DNA from: Chlorella sorokiniana
Lineage: Eukaryota > Chlorophyta > Trebouxiophyceae > Chlorellales > Chlorellaceae
NCBI GenBank assembly: GCA_025917655.1
Contig: CP084611.1
Location: forward strand, 3,286,001-3,350,000
Length of the DNA stretch: 64,000 nucleotides
Direction: 5' to 3'
Part shown: piece by piece, positions 1-10,563 of the stretch
How the letters are laid out: each line of letters starts with the position of its first letter
How positions within the stretch are numbered: the stretch's first letter is position 1
The notes under the pieces: generated by a model
Told to the model about the DNA's origin: nothing
What the model saw: the letters and a program-made list of their open reading frames with translations, nothing else
Database searches by the model: none
Program-made: the position numbers and the translations under genes

Positions 1-3000
1 TGCTCAAGGCGCTGCTGACGGCAGTCACCTCCACCTCGCTGGCGGTGCACGGCCAGGCGCTGCTGCTGGTGGTGCGCGCCTGCTACAACATCTTCCTCAC
101 CTCCCGCTCCGACGTCAACCAGGCCACCGCCAAGGCCACGCTCACGCAGGTGCGGCGCGGGCGGCGGCAGCGCGCTCGTCGATGGCCGCTCTCGTCGATG
201 GTCGCTGCTGCGGTCACGCCCCGTCCCCACCAACCGTTGGTGCCTGAACCCCGTGCCTGAACCCCCTTCCCCGCTGCGCAGATGCTCAACGTGGTGTTCC
301 AGCGCATGGAGGCGGGTTCGTGCCACGTGGTGGTGCCCCCATCGTGGTGTCCGACCTGCTGGGCCTGCCCCCGCCGACGCCTCCAACATGAGCGCCTTTG
401 TGCAGCAGTTCCTGGCCGACGTCATCGCCACGGTGGACCCCTTTGGCACCGTGGCGCAGGACATACAGCAGGTGGGGCGCCGCGCGGGGCAGCGGCCACC
501 GCCGCCGCGCCGCCTGCCAGCCCAGCTGCGCATGCAGTGCAAGGCTGGTGCGTGACGCCGGTCCCGCCCCCGGGGCCTGCCTGCTGCAGGGCCTGGACGA
601 GGCGTTTGTGAGCCCCAGGGCGGTGCTGGGCGAGGGCGACTTGGCTGACGACGACCTGCTGGACCCGTCGGACCCCACCGACCGCCAGCAGATCCAGTGG
701 CGCCAGTCGCACCAGGGCGCCGCCAACGGGGCTGCCGCGGAGCACGGCGGCGAGCAGCAGCAGCAGCAGCAGCAGCAGCAGGCAGCGTTAGACGGCACGC
801 AAGGTGCAGGGCCGGCTGCGGCTGCCGCCGCTCAGGCCGGTGCGTCGCCCGCACTGTCCAGCGCGGCGCCTGGGGATGCCGGGCGCGCCGCCAGCGCCAC
901 GTCAGACGTCACCTCCGCCACCGCGGCGCTGGCGCTGTCGGAGCACCGCGGCGGCCACGGCAGCGAGAGCGGCGGCAGCGGCAAGCAGCTGAGCATGCCG
1001 GCGCAGCTGCAGAAGGACGCCTTCCTCGTCTTCCGCGCCCTCTGCAAGCTGTCCATCCGCTCCACGGAGACCGCACCCGGCAGCGAGATCACCACCGTGC
1101 GCGGCAAGGTGGGCGCCCCGGGGGCCACGCGGGCGGCAGACACGCGTGGCGGCGGGAACCGCTGTTGGAACCTGCGTCCACTCAACAACCCCCTGGCTCA
1201 GCCTCAGGCTCATGCCCCCAACCCCCACCCCGCTGCTGCCCGCCCGCCGCCGCAGGTGCTGGCGCTGGAGCTGCTGAAGATCCTGCTGGAGAACAGCGGC
1301 CCGCTGTTCCGCTCCACCGAGCGCTTTGTGTCGGCCATCAAGCAGTACCTGTGCCTGTCGCTGCTGAAGAACTGCCAGTCGGCGGTGCCCGCGGCGCTGC
1401 GCCTCTGCTGCTCCATCTTCCTCACCCTCATGACCAAGTTCCGCAAGAACCTGAAGGCCGAGATCGGCGTATTCTTCCCCATGATCCTGCTGCGCCCCAT
1501 CGAGCCCGCAGTCACGGGGCCACGCCCAACGCGGGAGGTGAGCGGGCACCGCGGCGGGCCAGGCTGCCCCCGGCCCGCGCCTTCCCACTCGCATCAACCG
1601 CCGTGTCGGCCTCTTGGTCTGTGCTTGGGCGACTGACGTGCTGCACCCTGCGTGCCCTGCCCTGCAGGCGCGGGCGCGCGCCCCCGCCCCCGTGGACATC
1701 GCGCACAAGGCGGTGGTGCTGCGCTGCCTGCAGGCTCAGTGCGAGGACGGCCAGCTGCTGGTGGACCTGTTTGTCAACTACGACTGCGACCTGGAGGGGG
1801 CCAACCTGTTTGAGCGCATGGCCACCGCGCTGGTGCGCATCGCGCAGGGCAGCCTGGCACACGATCCCGCCGCCGTGCAGACGCCGCTGGAGGAGCAGGC
1901 CATCCGATACGAGGTGGGCAGGGGTGGGGGGTGGCCGGGGTCCGGGCAGACGTGACGTGTGTGGCAAGGCACGGCGGCCACCGCAGGCCAGCGCTCGCGG
2001 CCTCACTCTGCTGTGCCGCTCCTGCGCAGGCGCTGCGCTGCCTGGTCAGCCTGCTGAAGTCGATGTCTGCCTGGCACGCCAGCACCACGTCCGCGGCGGC
2101 GGCAGCGCCCGTGGCGGAGGGCAGCACGGCGCCCAGCGCCGCTGCAGCCGCCGCAGCCGGCGTCGAGGCGTCTGGCCCCGCCCCCACCGCCACCACGGGG
2201 AGGAGGCGGGGGCCGACGACAGCGTGCTCAAGTCAGGGTGGGAGGCGCGCGTGGCGGAGAGCGGGCTGGGCTCGGCGGCGGGCGACGGCGAGCAGCGGCA
2301 GGCGGCGCTGCTGGAGAGCTGGAAGGGCTACAAGCGCCAGTTCCAGCAGGGTGTGGCCCTGTTCAACCAGAAGCCCAAGAAGGGCATCGGCTACATGCAG
2401 GAGCAGGGGCTGGTGGGGCCGGCGCCCGACGACGTGGCGCAGTTCCTGGCCAAGTCGCAGGGCCTCAAGTGAGGGGGGCCGGGATGTGGGGATGTGGGGG
2501 CCGAAAGGGGCGGTGCCATCCGCGGATGATGGATAAGCAGCCCCAGGCTGCGGCCCTCGAAGTCCGGCCAGCTTGCTGGCATGTGCTGCTCCCTGCAACC
2601 GCGGCTCCCTGCTGGCCGTGCCCCGCAGCAAGACGCTGATCGGCGACTACTTGGGGGAGCGGGACGACTTCAACCTGCGCGTCATGCACGCCTACGTCGA
2701 CGCCCTGGACTTTGCTGGCATGGAGTTTGACGGGGCCATCAGGTGGGGCTGGCCACGCCCACACGCCTGCAGCAAGCACACACTCGGGCAGCGGTGGCTG
2801 CGCTGCAGCGCTTCCAAACACACACGCACCTTGCACCGAGTCTGCCTGCGAGTCTGCCCCGCGCCGCGCCGTCTGCAGGAAGTTCCTGTCGGGCTTCCGC
2901 CTGCCGGGGGAGGCCCAGAAGATTGACCGCCTGATGGAGAAGTTTGCGGAGCGCTTCCTGTCCTGCAACCCCGACTCCTTCAAATCTGCCGACGTGGCCT

Positions 3001-6000
3001 ACGTGCTGGCCTACTCCGTCATCATGCTCAACACCGACGCCCACAACTCGCAGGCGCGTGCATGCATAGGCGGGGGGGATTGCTGGCCCTGCAGGCACCG
3101 CCCCGCCCATGCACCCGCAGCACGGCCTGCTTGGCTTCACCTCCTGCCCTGCTTCCGCCCTGCAGGTGAAGAACAAGATGAGCAAGGCGGACTTCCTGCG
3201 CAACAACCGCGGCATCAACGATGGCGGCGACCTGCCCGTGGAGTTCATGGAGTCGCTGTACGACCGCATCGTGCACAACGAGATCAAGATGAAGGACGAG
3301 GCGGGGCTGGCGGGGGCGCCGCCGCGGACGCCGAGGCGCACAAGGCGGCTGCGGGCTCGGGCTGGCTGGACACGATCATGAACCTGATCCCGGGCGGGCC
3401 AAGGCGGCCTCAGCGGAGCCCAACGACGAGGCTATCCGCCGCACGCACGACTATCTGAGGTGTGTGTGGCGGGGGGTGCTGTGTGCCGCGGTTGCAGCAG
3501 GGGCGCCTGCCCGCCTGCCTGCCTGCCTGCTTGTATATGCTGCAGTGCACACGCTCGGTTATCAAAGGGACGCTGCCAGCCGCCCCATGGCTGAACGGCG
3601 TGGGAACAACTCCGAGCAGAGCAGAGCCCAGGGCGCGCTAATCCGGCTGGCGGCGACTCGCCATGAACCGCCGGTCACAATGCGCGCCCACACTTCAGCG
3701 CTCGGCTGCCGCGCGGGCGGGCCGGCTGGTCTGCCGCCGCTGAGCCGCCTGCCTGCGGCCGCTGAGCCGCCTGCCTGCGGCCGTTGAGCCTCCTGGCCCC
3801 GCTGCGCAGCCTGCCGCCGCTGAGCCGCCTGCCTGCCGCCGCCTGCGCGCAGGGAGAAGGCCAAGGGCGTGACGTTCTTCGAGGCGCGCGCCGGCGAGGC
3901 CATCCGCCCCATGCTGGACGTGGCATGGGCGCCGCTGCTGGGCGCCTTCAGCGTGCTGTTTGAGGAGTACGACGACGAGTACTTTGTGGGGCTGTGCCTG
4001 GAGGGGTTCATCAGGTGGAGGGGGACGCTGGAGCCGCGGCGCTGTTGGCCACGCTGGGGGCTGCTCTGTAGGCCAGCAGCTAGCCGGTGCAGCCAACCAG
4101 CTGCGTGGCGGGCGCCACAGTCGCCAGGCACTGCATGCTGTGCCCAGCCCCTGCCCGCTACACAACCGCCCAACCACCCCCCTCCCCACCCATGCCCCCC
4201 CCAGCTCCGTGTGGCTGACCTCCCTGTTGGATGTGGAGATGCTGCGCAACACCTTTGTCACCTCCCTCGCGCGCTTCACCATGCTGCACTCCCCGCATCC
4301 ATGAAGCTCAAGCACGCCCGCGCCTTCAGGTGTGTAGGAGGTGCTCAGCGCAGGTGCTGCCAGGCGCTGCTGGGCACAAGCCGCGGGCACAACCCGCCTG
4401 CACCCTCACCTGCTCGCCGCACCTGTGCTTCTCGTGAACAGGGCGCTGCTGGTGGTGGCGGAGCAGAACGGCAACCACCTGCGCGAGTGCTGGACGGAGG
4501 TGCTGCGCTGCGTGTCTCGCTTCGAGCTGCTGCAGCAGATGTCGGCGGGGTGCCCACCGACGCGCTGCTCTTCGCCATGCCCGACAAGGCGGGCGCGGCA
4601 GACAAGCTGAAGCGGCGCATCATGCCGCGGCGCAAGGGCGCGGGCGAGGAGGAGGGCGGCCTGGCCCGCGACTCGGCCTCCTCCATCCAAAACATGGGCC
4701 TGCACGCAAGTGAGCATGCGGGCATGGGGGAAGCGCGCAGCTGCCCCACCGCTGGCTGGCTTCGCCGCTCACCGCACCAAGGAGGCCCGCGAGCGCCAGG
4801 CCACTCCCTGTCCGGCATGCATGCGTGTGTTTGTGCCTGCATGACGCCGACGCTGCGGGCCCCTCGTGTCCCGCTGCAGGCACGCGCGAGGTGGACAAGA
4901 AGCAGCTGCCCCCCGCCGACGTGATGGCCAGCGTGGATGTGCAGGAGCTGAACCGCCTGTTTGTAAACAGCGGGCGGCTGGACAGCGAGGCCATCGTGCA
5001 GTTTGTGAAGACGCTTGGGGCGGTGGCGCAGGAGGAGCTGCGCCCCGTGGCCTGCCCCCGCGTCTTCTCCCTCAACAAGATCGTGGAGATTGCGCACTTC
5101 AACATGGGCCGCATCAGGTGGGTGGGTGTGGGGGAGGGTGGGGGCCAGGGTCGGGGTGCGCAGGGCGGAGCGCTTACCAGTGGAGGCAACAGGCCAGCTG
5201 CCCAGCAGCAGCGCCACCCCATCCCCGCCATGCCTTGCTTGCCACCCCCTCTCCCCCTGCCGGCGCCGCGCAGGCTGGTGTGGAGCCGCATCTGGGCGGT
5301 GCTGGCCGACTTCTTCATCGAGGTGGGGTGCCACGCCAACCTGGCGGTGGCCATGTACGCGGTGGACTCGCTGCGCCAGCTGGCCATGAAGTTCCTGGAG
5401 CGCGACGAGCTGGCCAACTTCTCCTTCCAGGTGCGGGACCGCCCGGCAGCCGGCCGTTCGCGCTCCCGCCTGCAAGCCCCGCCCCGCCGTATGCCCTCAC
5501 CGCCGCCCCCCCGCCGCGCAGAACGACTTCCTGCGCCCCTTTGTGGTGGTGATGCGGCACAGCCGCGCGGTGGAGATCCGGGAGCTCATCATCCGCTGCG
5601 TCAGCCAGATGGTGCTGGCGCGGGTGGCCAACGTGAAGAGCGGGTGGAAGAGCATGTTCATGGTGAGGGGGCGGCTGGTGGGGGCCGGCGGCTGCACCCA
5701 TGTGCGCCCGCTGCTCAGCAGGCGGCGCCACGCCTCCCCTCCCCTCCCTGCCCCTGTGCCCAGGTGTTCACCACCGCTGCCAGCGACGAGAGCCCCCAGA
5801 TCGTGCGCCTGGCGTTCGACACGGTGGAGAAGATTGTGAGGGAGCACTTCCACTACATCACAGGTGCGCGGCGCCGCCCCTGCTCTCGAGAGAGCGCGCG
5901 CTCCCGGGTCCAGTCCAGCGTCCAGCGTCGTGCTGTGCAGCTGGGCACCCGCCTCGGCCTCACACCCTGCTTGTTTCCCACCCGCCCCCTTCCCTCTCAC

Positions 6001-8698
6001 CCCCTTACCGCAGAGACGGAGACCACCACCTTCACCGACTGCGTCAACTGCCTCATCGCCTTCACCAACAACCCGCACTCCCTGGACGTCTCCCTCAACG
6101 CCATCGCCTTCTTGCGCTTCTGCGCGCTGGCGCTGGCCCAGGGCGACATCGGCGACGTGGAGGAGCTGCCGGAGGGCAGCCTGGAGGCGGCGGGGCGCCA
6201 CATGGACCCCAACGCCTACCGCATCAGGTGGGCGGGAGGGCGGGGCCTTGGGGGCGTTGAGATGGGAGGTGGTTGCTGGCGCTGCGCGGCGCCCAGCCGG
6301 ACACTGGCAAGCTACAGCGAGCCGGTGCGCAGCCACGGTCGGCTGCTGTGCTGCTGGTGCTGGCTGCGCTGCTCATCACAAGTGCCTGCCGTCCCCGCCC
6401 CCTCCCCGCCGCCCCGCAGGCCGAGGGGCCAGGACGTGGCCTCCCCAGTGCGCGGCAACTCGCAGGACGCGGCGCGCCCCCAGCCTCTCCCCGGGGTCAA
6501 CGGCGGCGGCGCCGCCAGCGCGCGCGGCGGCCGCATCCGCTTCACCGACAAGGAGGAGCACATGTACTTCTGGTTCCCGCTGCTGGCGGGGCTGTCGGAG
6601 CTCACATTCGACCCGCGCCCAGAGATACGGTGTGTGTGTGACGGGGAAGGGCCAGCCCAGCGTGGGGACACCAGCAGCGCCGCAGCGCCAGGCCCAGCGG
6701 CTGCGCAGCGGACATTGCGCTTGGCTGACTCCCTCCCCGCCCGCTGCCCCCCTTCCTTCCAGGTACTCTGCGCTGGAGGTTTTGTTTGACATCCTCAAGT
6801 ACCACGGCTCCTCCTTCTCCCCCAGTTCTGGCTGCGCGTCTTCGACTCCGTGCTGCTGCCCATCTTTGACCACGTGCGCGCCGAGGTGACCGACACCACC
6901 ACCTTCACCGACGACAAGCGCCGCGCCGAGGTGGACTCCTGGCTCTACGACACCTGCACCCGCACCCTGCAGCACATCGTGGACATCGTGGTGCAGTACT
7001 ATGCAGCCGTCACGGGTGGGGCGGCGCCGCGCGCGCGCGATGCAACAGGCAGCTTGCAGACACTGCCGGTGTCGATTGGGGATGGAGCAGGAAAGGGCGT
7101 ATGCTGCACTCGCGCTCAGCCCCACCCGCTCACCAGCCCCTCCCTCCCTCCCCCTCCCCCTTTGCTCAGCCCTGCTGGAGCGCATCCTGGAGCTGCTGCT
7201 GGGCTTTGTGGGGCGCACGCACCAGGCGCTGGCGGGGGTGGGGGTGGCGGCGCTGGTGCGCCTCATCGTGGCGGCGGGGCCGCAGCTGGACGAGGAGCGG
7301 TGGATGATGGTGAGGGCGGGCGCTGAGAGGGCGCCATGCAGCGCTGAAGGGCGCTGCGCACTTGCGCCGCCTGTGTGCCTGTCCGCCCTGCCCGCCCGCC
7401 CTGCCCTGGGCATCGCCCGGGCATTCCCCCTTTCCCCGACCCTGCTGCACCACGCTGCCCTGCGCAGATGCTGCAAGCGCTGTCCACCGCCACAGGCGAC
7501 ACGCTGCCCAACGTGACTGAGCTGATCCAGCACCGCATGACGCGGCGCACGACGGACGCAGAGGCGGGGGTGGCGGGGCAGGGCGGCGGCGGCGGCGGCG
7601 CCGACGAGGCGCTGCGGGAGCAGTACGGCGTGCAGAGCCCGGCGGCAGCGGCAGCGGCGGCAGCGGCGCGCAGCGAGTCTGGCACTCCCGGCAGCAGCCC
7701 GCGCTGCTTCGACCGGCGGCACAGCCTGTTTTCCTTGGGGCAGGGGGCGGGGGCGCGGCGCCTGGCGGAGGTGCACGTGCGCGCCTCCATCCAGCTGCTG
7801 CTGGTGCAGGCGTGCAGCGAGGTGTACACGCAGCACTCGCGGGTCATGCCCGCCCCGCCGCCGTGCTGCTGCTGGACACGCTGAAGAGCATCGCCAGCCA
7901 CGCGGCGGCGGTGGACGCCGATGCGGGCCTCAGGCACTCGCTGCTGCTGGCGCAGGCCGCCGACAAGGTGTGGGCCGGGGGCGGGCAGGGCAGGCTGGCA
8001 GGGCAAGCTGCGCGTGCGCTTGCCGGCCCACGTCTCCCCCGCCGCGATCGCTGCTGGTCATGCACATTGGATGTGTGACAACGTGGGCCCCTCCCCCCTG
8101 TGTGCTCCCCACGCAGGTCCCTCCTGAGCGCGCGCTGCCCGACCCGCCGCTGCTGCGCCTGGAGGCTGAGGCGAGCCAGGCGTACCTGTCGGTGCTGCTG
8201 CACGTGCAGGCGGCGGCGCCGGAGGGCGTGCAGGCGGCGTGCACGCTGGAGGCGCGCCTCACCCAGCTCTGCCTGCGCAACCTGGAGCGCTTTGAGCAGC
8301 AGGAGGCGGCGGCGGAGCTGCAGGACGCGCGTGGGGGCGCAGGTGGGGCAGGCGCTGCGCCGACCCCGCATGTCCACCCCACCACTGCGTGGCAGGGCCG
8401 CCGCTCCCAGCCTGAGCCACAACTGCAGCTGACCCGCCTGACCCTGTGCTCCTGACGCGCAGGCGACAGCGGCGTCGCCGTGCCGGCGCACAGCGAGGAG
8501 AACCGTGCGTTGGCGCCGCTGGCGGTGGCCACGCTGCGGGCGCTGCTGGCCTTCAGCCCGCAGGCCTTCCGCGCCCACCTCAAGGACTTCTTCCCCCTGC
8601 TCACCGCCCTCATATCCTGCGAGTACGCGCCGCCCGAGGTGCAGCGCGCCCTCAGCGAGCTGTTTGCCAAGCGCATCGGCCCCATGCTGGCCGCGTGA
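1..8698 (+). CDS. BIG: Sec7-domain ARF guanine-nucleotide exchange factor, BIG family (5' partial)
   Basis: Large ARF-GEF that loads GTP on ARF GTPases at the trans-Golgi/endosome to start coat assembly. The window opens inside the N-terminal DCB domain ([12 protein letters not shown], then [10 protein letters not shown] from 282). The HUS domain follows ([14 protein letters not shown] near 1015; [18 protein letters not shown] near 1262). The Sec7 domain covers about 2240-3300, with the glutamate-finger segment [12 protein letters not shown] near 2895-2930 and [12 protein letters not shown] near 3012-3050. C-terminal HDS repeats run to 8698 ([20 protein letters not shown] near 5520; [19 protein letters not shown] near 6826). 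At least 25 exons are separated by short GT-AG introns. A polyQ run lies near 755-781. The frame slips by one base near 377 in a C run. The order DCB-HUS-Sec7-HDS and the length fit BIG1-BIG5 rather than the shorter GNOM type. The first part of the gene lies left of the window. Stop TGA at 8696-8698. Confidence 0.95.
754..781 (+). repeat. CAG microsatellite coding polyglutamine in the ARF-GEF
   Basis: About nine CAG/GCAG units in frame encode a glutamine run in the linker between the DCB and HUS domains. The units are pure, so length variation is likely. Confidence 0.85.
3731..3843 (+). repeat. Intronic minisatellite, about 22-nt unit
   Basis: Four to five imperfect copies of a unit like CCGCCGCTGAGCCGCCTGCC lie directly before the acceptor of the exon that starts [12 protein letters not shown] near 3852. 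The array fills the 3' part of an intron and contributes its pyrimidine-rich tract. Confidence 0.75.
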
Positions 8699-9016
8699 GC
8701 GCCGCGCGTGCCACACAGCTCCTTTTGCCTCATCTTGCTCCGCCCCTGAACTCGAATTTAATCAAGTGACCATTGTATGGAGGAGAGCAAGGAAGGCAGA
8801 ACAGCCCTGCAGGATGCGCTTCGGTGCACCCCTAGTCCCCACACCTGTCCTTTCAAGCCACCAGCGAGCCCAGTAGAGAGAAACAGGTCCTCATCTTCAG
8901 GCTGAGTGCGGAACTCACATGAATAGCAAGCAGCGACAACTATGAGCAGGGATGCAGAGCAGGGCAACAGTTTGAGCCCGAGGCGTTGCTGCATATGCTT
9001 CGGTACAACTGCGCCT
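8699..9016. other. Convergent intergenic stretch (3' ends)
   Basis: About 320 bp between the stop of the ARF-GEF gene and the tail-to-tail end of the small membrane-protein gene. GC drops compared with the flanking exons. It should hold both 3' UTRs. An ATTGTA-like motif lies near 8773. No coding exon is supported. Confidence 0.5.
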
Positions 9017-9892
9017 TCAGAACTTGACCCCCGCCACATTGCGCTCGTCGCGCTCCGCAGACAGCACCAACAGCATGCCCGCAAAGGGAACCAGGCTCAG
9101 TGCGAATCCAATGTACTGCAGCAGGGGGAGCAGGCAGCAGGAGCTCATCAGCACTGCTCCGCCGCTCTGTCCAGCCGACAGTGGCAGCCGCACCGGGCCA
9201 GCACCCCACCTTCTTCACCCCCAGGCCCGCAGGTTGCCCTCCCGCTCCTTCATGTCCAGCGTGGCCCCCGTGCTCTCAATGACCGTCTTGGCGGGGGCCA
9301 GCACCTGTGGGAAGCAGGGCAGCCGGGTCGGGAGGCGTGCGTCTGGGTTTCCGACACAAAAGCAGGATTGAATCCAGCATGACTGATGTGCCCTTCCCTT
9401 CCAACAGTGTCCCCTTACCAGCATGCTGTACACAATCGGCAGCCCTGCCAGCATGGCCGCTGTGAGCCACGCAGGGTCTCGGTTGGCATCATCTGCATTG
9501 GCACTCGCTTCCTCTGTGTCATGTCTTGCTCACGGCTTGCACAGGTACGAGTGCATGCCATGCTGCACTGCGATACATAGAGGACGAAAGCCGCCCACAA
9601 CTCACTCTCGGAGAAGTATGCTGCCAGGCTGGCGCCGGTAGCGATTGCGGAGAGCGTGGAGCAGGCGGTGGCGGAGGCAGTTGACAGCTTGGGGAACACT
9701 GCAGGCATCACCGAGGCCTTGGACCTGGCAGCTGAACAGGAGCACAGGAGCTGCCGCCGCACGCTGCACGCACAGCCCACCTGCCGTGTACTCTGGGACC
9801 CCTGTTTCAATCAGCGCATTGTGCTTCAGGATGCCAGCCAGGCCGTGGCCCGCCTCCAGGCCAGCGGCTGCAGTTGCGATCAGGGCCCACAT
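9017..9892 (-). CDS. Small multi-pass membrane protein, unknown function
   Basis: Five exons can be chained by phase. Exon 9892-9781 begins MWALIATAAAGLEAGHGL. Exon 9698-9606 contains VFPKLSTASATACSTLSAIA. Then NDANRDPAWLTAAMLAGLPI, then VLAPAKTVIESTGATLDMKE, then YIGFALSLVPFAGMLLVLSA and a charged tail ending at the TGA at 9017. Junctions 1-2, 2-3 and 3-4 keep frame with good GT-AG sites. The 4-5 junction (near 9220 to 9117) is out of phase by one, possibly through a base error in the five-C run there. The product is about 155 residues with roughly four hydrophobic helices and a polar loop before the last one. The layout (LAP, then an Arg/Trp loop) faintly recalls DUF1772-type four-helix proteins, but I do not claim membership. 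An alternative upstream in-frame start lies near 9982. Confidence 0.7.
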
Positions 9893-10330
9893 GGATGCCC
9901 GCCAACAGTGGGGGTAGACTGCAGCGGCACGAGTGCGCCGGCGTTGGCCTTGGTCAGGTGGGGGTGTGCGACAAGTCTGCACACCTCCTGCGGTGGGGCA
10001 GTGGACCAGAGTGTGTGCAGGGAATGGCAGCCTGTCAGGGCCCCTCCACAGAGCAAGTCCACAGAGGTCGCTCAGAGAGGTTGAAGACGGGGGCGCAGCT
10101 CACCGAAAATTTCCCTTGGATTGAAGCAACAGAGTTCAATTTAGAGTCAGCAACAAGTTTGGAAGGCCAGGCTTTAGGGTCTCAAGGATCCTTGTCAGCG
10201 CGGCTTCACGCCAACTGGCATGCCGCGGGTGTACAGAAGGGGCAGGCAACGACAGCTCTGTCCACCATGCACGCTGCTCTCTTATTGCCACTTGCACGTC
10301 CAGCTCATCAGTCGTTCAGCACAAGCGATG

Positions 10331-10387
10331 GCAGGTTTTCAGCTTCGCCCTGTTGTATAGCAGGCTTTCAGCTTCGCCCTGTTGCAT
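10331..10387. repeat. Two-copy 28-bp direct repeat, period 29
   Basis: Copy 1 at 10331-10358 and copy 2 at 10360-10387 match at 26 of 28 positions around a CAGCTTCGCCCTGTTG core. It lies about 180-230 bp upstream of the exostosin-family start codon. Confidence 0.8.
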
Positions 10388-10493
10388 GCGGCGGGCGGGA
10401 GTACATCAGGTATCGCCGTACTCCTGCGATGGTGCCCCGAGTCCGCTTGCTAATCGCTGACAATTACTTGTGAGGAGGATTGTATGAACGGTG

Positions 10494-10508
10494 CTCAACC
10501 CGGTTGAG
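10494..10508. promoter_or_regulatory. Palindrome CTCAACC-C-GGTTGAG
   Basis: Perfect 7-bp arms around one base, followed at once by GTTGCTCAAC, which repeats part of an arm. It lies about 55 bp upstream of the exostosin-family ATG, so it could be a dimeric factor site or a small 5'-UTR hairpin. The role is inference. Confidence 0.4.
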
Positions 10509-10563
10509 GTTGCTCAACTGATGAACACGGCAATGCCTGGGCTCGACTAATACGCCGATTAGA

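Larger units (their letters stand above)
9893..10563. promoter_or_regulatory. Divergent intergenic/promoter region
   Basis: About 670 bp separate the head-to-head starts of the small membrane-protein gene (-) and the exostosin-family gene (+). GC is lower than in the genes. It contains a 28-bp direct repeat and a palindrome, both listed separately. Both promoters should lie here. Confidence 0.6.

Noticed and set aside
4345-5475. Long antisense frames (over 250 codons) inside the ARF-GEF gene and similar ones across the window
   Set aside because: High GC leaves antisense and shifted frames open by chance. The translations are Arg/Pro/Ala-rich and lack any domain, while the opposite strand carries conserved ARF-GEF exons.
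9874-10473. A plus-strand frame of about 200 codons across the divergent intergenic region
   Set aside because: Its first part is antisense to a well-supported exon of the small membrane-protein gene and the rest shows no conserved motif. It ends in repeated sequence upstream of the next gene.
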